Source: a virus
Length of the DNA stretch: 64,000 bases
IMG/VR virus record: IMGVR_UViG_3300037247_001096
Span: 1-64,000 of that record
Strand: one strand, 5' to 3'
Part shown: positions 7,177 to 14,946 of the stretch, piece by piece
Layout of the letters: every line of letters begins with the position of its first letter
Position numbering within the stretch: position 1 is the first letter of the stretch
Translations under genes and position numbers: made by a program
The notes under the pieces: generated by a model
The model's database searches: none
Seen by the model: only the letters and a program-made list of their open reading frames with translations
What the model was told of the DNA's origin: nothing

Positions 7177-8274
7177 CTACGCCTGTCTCACACGAACTGC
7201 ATCCCAGCTCATGCTCTTCAGGTTCTCTCTCATTGCGTCAGCGCCTGCCTCTTCAGAGAACTTCTTACCCTGGTCGACAGCACCACCCCCACCAACATCA
7301 CTCGGGGCGGAAGCCCCTGCCGGGACTCCCGGCGCGTTCGGCTGCGGCTGAGGAGCCGGAGCGGACGGAGTAGGGGTCGCTGCTACCGGCTGTGGAGCCG
7401 GTGCAGTGGCCACTTGTGGCTGGGCCGGCACTGGCGGAGGAGGCTGCACAGGGGCGACTGCCGGCTGTGCCGGGGCCTGACCCTCCTGTAGCTGCTTCTC
7501 CAAAGAAGCCGACTTCTGTTGCTCGCAGAAGAGCTCCATTTCCTCTGGAGTCTCGACTGCACCCAGGGTTTCTGGGGTCACGCCGTACTGCTTGTATTCG
7601 GCCACCAGACTGTCTACGAAGACGGTTCGGTGGTAGTTCACCAGCTCGCCTCGGTAGGAGTCTAGCTGAGCCCGTTCGTCCTGCTGAGCCCAAGTCTCCT
7701 TTGCCTTGGCTTTTTCGGCGTCCGTCAGATCACGGGTCTCAAGGTCACGAATCTGATCCGTGAGTACCTGAGACTGCGTTGTCGCCTCCTGCAACTGACG
7801 TTCGACCTGTGCATTCTGCCGGTCATGCTGGCTCTGCACAGACCTTCGCGCCTCTTCTGCCTGGTCATCAAGGAAGGTCTTTAGCCTCCCAAGAGAAGCC
7901 ACCTCTTCCTCTGGCGTTGCCTCCGGTGCACCTGCGGCTGGCGCGGTCTCCACAGGGGCCGAGGTTGTCACCGGTTGTGCCGGGGCCGCCGGCGCTGCGC
8001 CGGGAACGACCTCCACAACGGGCGGTGGCGTCGGCTCAACTACCTGTTGTGCTGCCGGCGCCGGGGGCGCTCCTGCCTGAGCTGTCGGTTGAGGTGCCGC
8101 CTCTGCTGGCTGAACCGCCGTCTCCGCTGCGGCTCCCGGCTGGGAAGCCTGCTGCGAAGGGTCGGCCTGATTCTGTGCCGTCAAAGGTCGCACTCCCTCT
8201 TTCGTCAGCTCGGCTACTTCGAGCTCTCCTAGCTTTTCTACCATTTGGGGTGTTGCTTGCGCGTCACCAGGCAT
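7177..8274 (-). CDS. Capsid scaffold protein
   Basis: 365 residues from ATG 8274 (MPGDAQATP), with AGAGGAG nine bases upstream; an earlier in-frame codon would lie inside the promoter. Two Pro/Ala/Gln-rich disordered segments (about 30-120 and 255-335) flank a long charged coiled coil (about 125-240). That is the usual build of phage scaffolds, and it sits directly before the major capsid gene. It should nucleate procapsid assembly and then leave or be degraded. Confidence 0.75.
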   Translation of the reverse strand: MPGDAQATPQMVEKLGELEVAELTKEGVRPLTAQNQADPSQQASQPGAAAETAVQPAEAAPQPTAQAGAPPAPAAQQVVEPTPPPVVEVVPGAAPAAPAQPVTTSAPVETAPAAGAPEATPEEEVASLGRLKTFLDDQAEEARRSVQSQHDRQNAQVERQLQEATTQSQVLTDQIRDLETRDLTDAEKAKAKETWAQQDERAQLDSYRGELVNYHRTVFVDSLVAEYKQYGVTPETLGAVETPEEMELFCEQQKSASLEKQLQEGQAPAQPAVAPVQPPPPVPAQPQVATAPAPQPVAATPTPSAPAPQPQPNAPGVPAGASAPSDVGGGGAVDQGKKFSEEAGADAMRENLKSMSWDAVRVRQA

Positions 8275-8310
8275 AAGATAGTCTCCTCTCAATTCACCTC
8301 GCGTAACTTC

Positions 8311-8340
8311 ATTATAGGGGGTCGGTGGGTAAAATGTCAA
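8311..8340 (-). promoter_or_regulatory. Perfect sigma70-type promoter for scaffold and capsid genes
   Basis: On the minus strand TTGACA (8335-8340) and TATAAT (8311-8316) are separated by 18 bp, giving a start near 8304 and a leader of about 30 nt before the scaffold ATG. Both hexamers are consensus. A CTACAGGGGTTTTAG element lies just upstream (8346-8360) and resembles sequences in the 25.6 and 35.6 kb non-coding regions. Confidence 0.85.
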
Positions 8341-8356
8341 GTGAGCTACAGGGGTT

Positions 8357-11300
8357 TTAGCGCTCTTCAGCTTCGCGCCGCAGGCGTTCCTTCACATCCG
8401 AGGCAAGGGGAGCCTCGAAATACCCCATATCCCGCCACATCTGCTGGTAGCGCTTGAGTTGCTCCTGGGCCGCCTCCGAGCGGACTGTCGTGACGAACCC
8501 CTGACGGAAGAGCTCGGCATCGAGGGCGGGACTGGCCTCCCGCATGATTTGCCTCAGCTTAGAGATACTCGGGGCATCTTCCCCAAAGGTTTGCTTGAGT
8601 GACCCATTAAGCACCTGATCGACCAAGCGAGCTACGTCGGCTGGAGAGGCCCGGCGCTCATCTTTCTGAAGCGCCTGGACGAGCTGTGACTCTAGGTCAT
8701 CTAGACTCACGCCCAACGTCACCGCAACCTCCTCACGCATACGGAAGTACCCAGAAGGCTCGACGACATCCTCGAAGCGGGTGCGCATGTGCCGGCGCAC
8801 CTCCGTCTCCCTACGTGTAAGCCACTGTTCTACGAGGGGCTGGAACTCCTCTGGTACCTGAGCCAGGGACGCATCGCGGTCGGCGAAGAACGCCTCCCAA
8901 TCGGGCACCCTAGTCTCCTTGTCCCGGTAGTCGTCAAGGTCGATATTGTAGTAGGCGTCCAGAGCGGCGTTCACAGTACCGGCGGGCGCCTCCCCCTGAT
9001 CCTCAAAGTCGACACCTAGCCCCTCGCGGAAGCCCCGAATCTCGAAATACTCAGCAGACTGAGCCTCGCCATACTGCTCCCGGTAGTCGGAGCCGGTCAT
9101 ACGACCACTTACATAGGAGTCCTCGACGCTCTGCCGTGTCTCCGCGTGAGTCCCAGCGATGCGGTCACGCCCCTCACGGTACTTCCGCCAGAACTTCTCG
9201 CGCTCGCGCTCCCGAATCGGCCGTACCCGCCCCTCAGTTACCGCCACCACATTCGGGTGGTTACGAACGAAGTCCTGAGCCGGCGCGTTGTTCTCCAAAC
9301 CCTCCCACGGCACCCCAAAGGAGTACTGAGAGACCTGGTTCATGACGGGCTCCAGAGCCTCGAACGCCGTCTCGGGTGAGGTGCGGAGCCCGAAGAACTC
9401 GGCGAGGAACCGGGTACCCTTGCGCATGTGATCTCCCTCCTGAAGGAGAGCGTCGAGGGTGATGGGAGCGAACTTGTCAAGGGCATAGTCCGCTAGTTTT
9501 CGTGGGTCGTCGACGAACTCCCAGAAGTTGACCGAATACCCCATAAAGTCCTCACCCTCAAGGAAGTCCATAAAAGTACTTGTAAGAGGGGCGGTACGGC
9601 TTCGCCACTGACGGACGATGGGGTTGTCCCATAGGGCCTGCTCCCAATTCTCGAAGTCCCAGTTGTCCTTGTTGGCTAGACCCCCAAAGAGGGCAATACC
9701 TGAACGGTAGACACCGCCTATCCCGTACCAGTCTTTACCCATCTTCATTGACATGAACTTCTTACCACTGGTCGGATTGAGGGATGTCTTGATGTCCTCG
9801 AAAACTTCGTCTTCACTCTTCCCCGTGGCGGCACCGTGAGCAGCAATCAACCCAGACATTATTGACATCCCGCCCAACATCAGCTTCGCCATCGTTGCCC
9901 GGGCCTGGGCCGGGGTGTAGCCCTTCCCCAACATATAGGACATCGTGCCAAGGAACGATCTTGTGTAGCGGGTGGCGAACCACACATAAGCGGACTCGAT
10001 CTGATGCTGCCGACTGGAGATGACCCCGCCTAGCTTCGGCTGTCCAATGAGAGTGTCGGTGAAGCGAGCCAGTCGGAACATCTCCTCGTGGAGTGCTGCG
10101 CCCGACAGAGGCCGGGCGCCGGCAGCTTTTGCCATCAATCCCGGTTTGGTCGCCACCTCTGCGAAGGAGTCGAAGGCCAACGTTCGGCCGTAGGCCAGGG
10201 AGGAGTCGAAACCAACCTGTAGTCGGTTAATGAAGGAGCGAACGGGAAATGTAGCCACATCAATAATAGGTGAGACTACAGGGGCACGCGGAAGGCCCAG
10301 GCCGCCAATACGGGCTGCCTCCATGAGCTCCGAAGTCATACCCAGGTCTCCACCATAGAGAGCGTACTGCTGAGCAGCCTTGCTGTTAGCCATCCAGCGG
10401 TAGAACTGCTTTGGTTCTACCAGCGCATTGTAGAAACCCCGCGCCATCGCCTCAGCCCAGCCCTTTGGCCCGGCCGGACTTGCGGCAAGAGTGAGGAGCT
10501 GGATGGCGCCCCACCCCGTGTCCAAGGAACCCGTCAACATCAGACGAGCGATACCATTTATCTTCTGGGGAACGGCAATCACCGGGTTCCTCGTGCCGGG
10601 GCCAATGATGGTCTCAATTGCCTGGAAGTGCTCCTTGTTCATGACCCCAATAACCTGCGAGCCTAGGTCAGTACCATAGGTCTCCGTGAGGCGCGGCCCG
10701 TGCTCACCAGCAGCGCGGAGGATACCCTCCTCACGCAGGTAGCGGGCCATGAGGGAATCACGAGTGAGCTTCTGCGCCGACTCGATGGCCCCATCCATCT
10801 GGTTCAGGACACCGGGGCGGTACTTGATACCGTACTGTTGTATGGCCTCCTGCTGCTCCTCAAAGAGGCGCTTGTGTAGCATGGGCGGCTTGCCCCGGCG
10901 AGTACCGGGGGAAACGTTCCAGAGCTTTCGCACAGGATCAACAGCGACACGGGGCCACCACACATCCTTCTTGCGGATGGACATACCCGTAGCCTGCTCC
11001 GCAAAGCTGATGTGGGGCTCCATTGCAACTCGAGCTCGCGCAACCCAGTCGACCTGCTCCTGCGTGAGCCTCCCCAGGTAGGTCTTCTCTCCCCGCATGA
11101 CACTCTCGAATACGTCTCCGACAGCAATCCACTCCCCCTCCCCCTCGCGGAAGAGGTTCCCTACGGTGCGGCGGCCGGCACCCGCTACCTTGGGCATCCA
11201 GATTTGACCGACTTCATTCTCGATGAAAGGCACCTTCGCTCCCCGGAACGGCGCCATCGTCATGAAGCGGGCCGCTGTATCTTCAGCCTGCTGGAAGTGC

Positions 11301-13021
11301 CAACCGAAGGCAGCCTTAAGCGCGGGCTCGTCCGCGAGTGCCAGGCGGTTGACAATCTCCTGTACACGCCTTCCCATCGGAACCCAGTCCGCTACCTTAC
11401 CCGCAATAAGGCGCAGGAAGTCCCGGGCCTCGGGGCGCTCAATGTGCGCACGAATCTTCGTGCGGAACCCTTCAATGGTTGGGCCGGTAGCACCACCGGC
11501 CATCTGCGGGTAGGGGAGTTCGCCAGGCTGTAGCAGGCGTACTCCCTCGGGATTCGCCACCCGAACACCCCCACGAGCACCGGCGAGACTTTCCTCGGCC
11601 GGCATGGGGAGGACGGCCCCCTCCTCTGACGTGAAGACCTGAATAACAGGTTTTCCCCCATGTGCGCGGACATTGACACCAGCATAGACTTCCGCATCCT
11701 TGGCAGAAGCCGTCAGGAATGCCCCTTCACCCACGGCCGCCTCCTGGTTCGTCGACATCCCCCTGTAGAATATCCGGCGCTCACCCACCGTCGCCCCTAG
11801 TTCCCCAAGGTCGACCGGGAGCTGGCCGCCCTGAATGAGTATCTCCGTAGCGGGCTCACCACGCACCGGCCAGTGGCGGGCCTTGCGGACGGCAGCACGC
11901 ATGGAGGCTCGGGTGAACCCCGAAATACCTGGGCCAAGCAACGCTCCAGGAAGAGCCCCAACGATACCAGGCAACCCAACCGCCTCGGCCGTTTCCTCAC
12001 CAACCCCCATACCTACCGCCACCTCTGCCCCGAGTCTGGCCTTTGCAGCGAGACCAGCTCCCGGGAAAACGACGAGAGACCCGATGAGTATAGGGTCGCC
12101 CGCAATCTCTACTGTATTAACAATGGCCGGTTTCAGGAAGGGAACATCCGCCATGTTCTTGTCAATGGCTTCCCCCGCGCTCTCGCCTAGAGTAAGAAGG
12201 CTCCACTCGCTCTTGGGAGGCGTCATCATCATCATCACAGCGTTATTGAACAGCTCCGCAAAGCCTGCGTCCGAAGCGAGGAATTGGGTGTAGTTGTCTG
12301 GGTGGGCCTTATTAATCTCCTCCAGCGACCGCAGTAATGCCCTCAACGGGTTGAGCGTCCCAGAGCTTGCAATAGCCGTCGGGCTGTTCCGCACCCCCGG
12401 GGCAACTTCCCTGTTGAGTTGCTCTATCCCCTCGGGGTCGAAATCCTTATACTGCTTGATGAACTCCTCTAGGTTCTTGTATGTATTAAAGAGGGTGAAG
12501 TAAGCATCAAGAATGTCCTCCTGCCTCCCTGTCTGCGGCATGAGACTTCCAGCCATCATCCTCTCATCCGCATCCACCACAGGATCAGGAGGCAGACCCG
12601 AGAGGCTATCGTTTAGGGAGTCCCACCGCTCAGTGAACTGGACGAACTCCCGCCCTGCCGCCGCAACAGGGTCGAACTCACGCGGTGCCGGAACCTCTAT
12701 CGGTTCTCCTTCTGGGGAGACGCGAACACGGCCCCTCTCACGGCCAGGAGTAATGGGCGCTTTGGGCTCCCACCACTCAAACTGGAACTCGCGCGGGCGC
12801 CTCGCTTCGCGCTTTTGCTCGAACCGTTCCTGCGGCGTGAGCCGGGGTACCGGTTCGGCGCGGGGGGGCGGCTCAGCAGTCGTGGGAGTTGCCACAGGAG
12901 TGGGCACCGGCTGCGGGCTGGGCGTGGGAGCAATCGGAGGTGGGCGACGGCGCTCTTCACGGCGCTGGCGCCCTCGCTCGCGGGCTTCACCCTCAGGTTC
13001 ATCGCCTGTACGAAGGGGCAT
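8357..13021 (-). CDS. Giant virion (internal/ejection-type) protein with ART-like segment
   Basis: 1554 residues from ATG 13021. The first 100 residues are Pro/Arg-rich and probably disordered. A hydrophobic Gly/Ala stretch lies at about 305-365. Around residues 412-500 there is FYRGMS, then GAFLTAS, then an A-x-x-YAG pattern, reminiscent of ADP-ribosyltransferase folds (YRG / F-T-S / A--YA). The rest is helical with amphipathic and hydrophobic stretches. Size and location between portal-side genes and scaffold suggest an internal or DNA-ejection protein as in podoviruses. No lysozyme or peptidase motif was seen. Confidence 0.6.
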   Translation of the reverse strand: MPLRTGDEPEGEARERGRQRREERRRPPPIAPTPSPQPVPTPVATPTTAEPPPRAEPVPRLTPQERFEQKREARRPREFQFEWWEPKAPITPGRERGRVRVSPEGEPIEVPAPREFDPVAAAGREFVQFTERWDSLNDSLSGLPPDPVVDADERMMAGSLMPQTGRQEDILDAYFTLFNTYKNLEEFIKQYKDFDPEGIEQLNREVAPGVRNSPTAIASSGTLNPLRALLRSLEEINKAHPDNYTQFLASDAGFAELFNNAVMMMMTPPKSEWSLLTLGESAGEAIDKNMADVPFLKPAIVNTVEIAGDPILIGSLVVFPGAGLAAKARLGAEVAVGMGVGEETAEAVGLPGIVGALPGALLGPGISGFTRASMRAAVRKARHWPVRGEPATEILIQGGQLPVDLGELGATVGERRIFYRGMSTNQEAAVGEGAFLTASAKDAEVYAGVNVRAHGGKPVIQVFTSEEGAVLPMPAEESLAGARGGVRVANPEGVRLLQPGELPYPQMAGGATGPTIEGFRTKIRAHIERPEARDFLRLIAGKVADWVPMGRRVQEIVNRLALADEPALKAAFGWHFQQAEDTAARFMTMAPFRGAKVPFIENEVGQIWMPKVAGAGRRTVGNLFREGEGEWIAVGDVFESVMRGEKTYLGRLTQEQVDWVARARVAMEPHISFAEQATGMSIRKKDVWWPRVAVDPVRKLWNVSPGTRRGKPPMLHKRLFEEQQEAIQQYGIKYRPGVLNQMDGAIESAQKLTRDSLMARYLREEGILRAAGEHGPRLTETYGTDLGSQVIGVMNKEHFQAIETIIGPGTRNPVIAVPQKINGIARLMLTGSLDTGWGAIQLLTLAASPAGPKGWAEAMARGFYNALVEPKQFYRWMANSKAAQQYALYGGDLGMTSELMEAARIGGLGLPRAPVVSPIIDVATFPVRSFINRLQVGFDSSLAYGRTLAFDSFAEVATKPGLMAKAAGARPLSGAALHEEMFRLARFTDTLIGQPKLGGVISSRQHQIESAYVWFATRYTRSFLGTMSYMLGKGYTPAQARATMAKLMLGGMSIMSGLIAAHGAATGKSEDEVFEDIKTSLNPTSGKKFMSMKMGKDWYGIGGVYRSGIALFGGLANKDNWDFENWEQALWDNPIVRQWRSRTAPLTSTFMDFLEGEDFMGYSVNFWEFVDDPRKLADYALDKFAPITLDALLQEGDHMRKGTRFLAEFFGLRTSPETAFEALEPVMNQVSQYSFGVPWEGLENNAPAQDFVRNHPNVVAVTEGRVRPIREREREKFWRKYREGRDRIAGTHAETRQSVEDSYVSGRMTGSDYREQYGEAQSAEYFEIRGFREGLGVDFEDQGEAPAGTVNAALDAYYNIDLDDYRDKETRVPDWEAFFADRDASLAQVPEEFQPLVEQWLTRRETEVRRHMRTRFEDVVEPSGYFRMREEVAVTLGVSLDDLESQLVQALQKDERRASPADVARLVDQVLNGSLKQTFGEDAPSISKLRQIMREASPALDAELFRQGFVTTVRSEAAQEQLKRYQQMWRDMGYFEAPLASDVKERLRREAEER

Positions 13022-13023
13022 CT

Positions 13024-13206
13024 TTACTTCCCAAAGCCTGCGCCGCTAGGAAGGCTACACGGCTTCCAATCATAAACAATAGCAAACGTCCAGTGGCGCC
13101 ATTGGAACCAGAACAGGTTCCATCCTTCTCGAAAACTCATACGTAAAGGCATCCGACGACAGAGTGGACTAGTGCATAGACGATGACTTGACGCGAAAAT
13201 CTTCAT
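13024..13206 (-). CDS. Small aromatic protein upstream of the giant gene
   Basis: 60 residues, ATG 13206 after GGGGAGG. The middle is Trp/Phe-rich (WNLFWFQWRHWTF), which might bury in a membrane or protein interface. It ends 3 bases before the giant gene starts. Not recognised; the good ribosome site and tight spacing argue that it is real. Confidence 0.5.
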   Translation of the reverse strand: MKIFASSHRLCTSPLCRRMPLRMSFREGWNLFWFQWRHWTFAIVYDWKPCSLPSGAGFGK

Positions 13207-13221
13207 TTCTATACCCTCCCC

Positions 13222-13419
13222 TTACGCAAAGCAGGAGGCGGGGCACGCCTCATGCTTCTCCTCTGGGCGCACACAGTCGTCACAGAAGAAAGTGAAACAA
13301 ACGTCTTCGTTTCCTTTTTCTGTACCAAAGTACACCCATGTAGCCAGGTTAGTACAGCGCCCTTTCCCATACGCAGGACTCGCGGCACACCTCTGTCCTA
13401 CCATCTTATGTGCAGACAT
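13222..13419 (-). CDS. Small Cys-rich (zinc-binding-like) protein, copy 1
   Basis: 65 residues, ATG 13419 after GGAGGAGGTG. Seven Cys, including C-D-D-C and a later C-P-A-S-C, suggest a structural metal site. It is related to the 119-residue product at 19021-19380: both have C-x(4)-ATWV-x-FG, then a D-V-x-F-x-F-x-C-D-x(2)-C/H-V stretch and P/K-EEK. Role unknown. Confidence 0.6.
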   Translation of the reverse strand: MSAHKMVGQRCAASPAYGKGRCTNLATWVYFGTEKGNEDVCFTFFCDDCVRPEEKHEACPASCFA

Positions 13420-13811
13420 TATACACCTCCTCCAAAAAACTTGCGGCTTCGTCCGATCTTTCTGTGCAGCTTCGCACGCTTCTGCATCTTCATCTGTGTG
13501 AGGAAAGGAGTAATCTGCGCCATCAGTTCCTGGCGCGTCTCGTCGTCCAGACCTAGCGCATTCACCGGCCTCTCCTCGCGCGTGGGGGTGAGGGTGGGCG
13601 GCGTGGCCCGGGGCGCGGCGCCCTGGGGTCGCGGCTGCTGGAGAGCCTGCTCCTGGGGGCTCGTGCGGTTCTGGGCCGGCGCCGTGGGTGGGGGAGGCCC
13701 GCCCCGCCGGGGGATACCCGGGCGGTCGAGTAGGCCCTCCCGTACCTTAGCCAAACCACGTTTTCTATTGAAGGCATTCGCCAAAGTCGAACTACTTCCT
13801 GTTTGTGCCAT
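13419..13811 (-). CDS. Basic Pro-rich virion-operon protein
   Basis: 130 residues from ATG 13811. Very rich in Pro, Arg and Gln between residues 25 and 85, then a helical LDDETRQELMAQITPFLTQMKMQKRAKL and a basic tail. The composition suggests binding to nucleic acid or to an assembly intermediate. Unrecognised. Confidence 0.55.
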   Translation of the reverse strand: MAQTGSSSTLANAFNRKRGLAKVREGLLDRPGIPRRGGPPPPTAPAQNRTSPQEQALQQPRPQGAAPRATPPTLTPTREERPVNALGLDDETRQELMAQITPFLTQMKMQKRAKLHRKIGRSRKFFGGGV

Positions 13812-13813
13812 CG

Positions 13814-14767
13814 CTAAGCCCTTCGAGCGCTCACTACAGGGCCGCCGGTCGCTGTCTGAGCTATCCGGCCGCGCTCACCCTTCCGGCCCCGGATTTGAGC
13901 TGTCAACTGTCCGATGTCATCACCGAACCGTTCCTGGAGGAAGTCACTCGGAGAGAACTTGTAGACTGGTGTGACGCGGGGGCGCGAGATGAGTGCCTCT
14001 GTCTCCTCGAATCGACGCTCACCAGTCTCCGTCACAGTCTCATCTCTTGTTGTAGTAATCTCCTGGTCGGTAATCTCGGTGATGGTCTCCTGCTGGCGCT
14101 GGGTATCCTCGTCGATGATACGCTGGATGCTCTCCTCCGTGACCTGCTCCCCACTCTCCCTCAGCACTTCCTCCGCCCGGGTACGGGTCATACGTGTAAT
14201 TTCTTGTGTGGTGACCTCGCCTGTGCGAGTACCGAGAAGCTGCTCCTCACCCCCAACGCCCGCCACCTCGAAGATGTCCTCTCCTGCTGCCGCCCTCTGC
14301 GCCAAGTTTCCCATGTACTCATTCACCATGGTCTGCATGAAGCCTGTAGTCGGGTCGAGCATGAGGTTGAGGTCGCCCTGGCTCATACCTGCTTCTACCA
14401 TGTCCTGCGCGTAGCCGGCAAGGGCGTTCCCAAAGTCGTCAAGGAACTCCTCGGGCGTCGGCACGTCGATATAGACCCGGGTAACCTGTTTGATGAACTC
14501 ATCGAACTCCCGGGTGGTCGTGCCGGTGATGTCCCGTTCTAACTCGCCCCGAGTCTCCCGCTCACCAGTCGTGCGGATGTCCTCGGCGCGGCCGTCACCC
14601 GCAGCTTCCTCAGCCGCCTCTTCCTCCCCCTCTAACCACTCCCGAATCATGTCTTCAACGTCAAGACCCTCTGGCTCTTGTCCCTGCGCCGGCGCGTCTC
14701 GGCAGGGTACTTCCTCGATGCCCCAGCCACGGTTGCGGTAGCATTTGTTTCCTATTCGGAAGGGCAT
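13814..14767 (-). CDS. Charged, helical virion-operon protein
   Basis: 317 residues, ATG 14767, overlapping the stop of the preceding 59-codon gene (TAATG); AAGGAG lies upstream. Residues 35-85 are acidic; 90-170 look globular with a TPEEFLDDFG helix; 195-260 are a Thr/Glu/Arg-rich heptad-like coiled coil. The C-terminus is basic. Between portal and the giant protein, it may be a portal-vertex or internal protein. No family recognised. Confidence 0.6.
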   Translation of the reverse strand: MPFRIGNKCYRNRGWGIEEVPCRDAPAQGQEPEGLDVEDMIREWLEGEEEAAEEAAGDGRAEDIRTTGERETRGELERDITGTTTREFDEFIKQVTRVYIDVPTPEEFLDDFGNALAGYAQDMVEAGMSQGDLNLMLDPTTGFMQTMVNEYMGNLAQRAAAGEDIFEVAGVGGEEQLLGTRTGEVTTQEITRMTRTRAEEVLRESGEQVTEESIQRIIDEDTQRQQETITEITDQEITTTRDETVTETGERRFEETEALISRPRVTPVYKFSPSDFLQERFGDDIGQLTAQIRGRKGERGRIAQTATGGPVVSARRA

Positions 14768-14946
14768 TACCGTAAACTCCTTACAACACGCATCCGCTTC
14801 CGGCCGGCCTTTCGCTGATCGGCAAGCTGTGCACTAACGGAGCGAGGCGGCGGCGCCTTCGTGGGCGTCTCCAGTTCCTGCTTCGTGAACTTCCTCCCGA
14901 ACAGTTGCTCGACGAGACGGTCTGCGCGTTCTGTTGGCGTGGCCAC
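14767..14946 (-). CDS. 59-residue basic protein after the portal gene
   Basis: GTG 14946 overlaps the portal stop (TAGTG) and its own TAA overlaps the next ATG (TAATG), so it is tightly coupled on both sides. The product starts VATPTERADRLVEQLFGRKFT and ends in a basic RKAGRKRMRVVRSLR tail. Unrecognised; the overlaps and codon pattern make it credible despite its size. Confidence 0.6.
   Translation of the reverse strand: MATPTERADRLVEQLFGRKFTKQELETPTKAPPPRSVSAQLADQRKAGRKRMRVVRSLR

Noticed and set aside
6161-7351. Long open frame on the plus strand (396 codons) opposite the capsid gene
   Set aside because: It is the shadow of the GC-rich capsid gene: no ribosome site, odd composition, and the opposite strand has strong family and context support.
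7392-8276. Plus-strand frames opposite the scaffold gene
   Set aside because: Pro/Arg/Leu-rich shadows of the Pro/Ala-rich scaffold; no start signals.
13252-13974. 240-codon plus-strand frame
   Set aside because: Runs opposite three tightly packed minus-strand genes with good ribosome sites; no start signal of its own.
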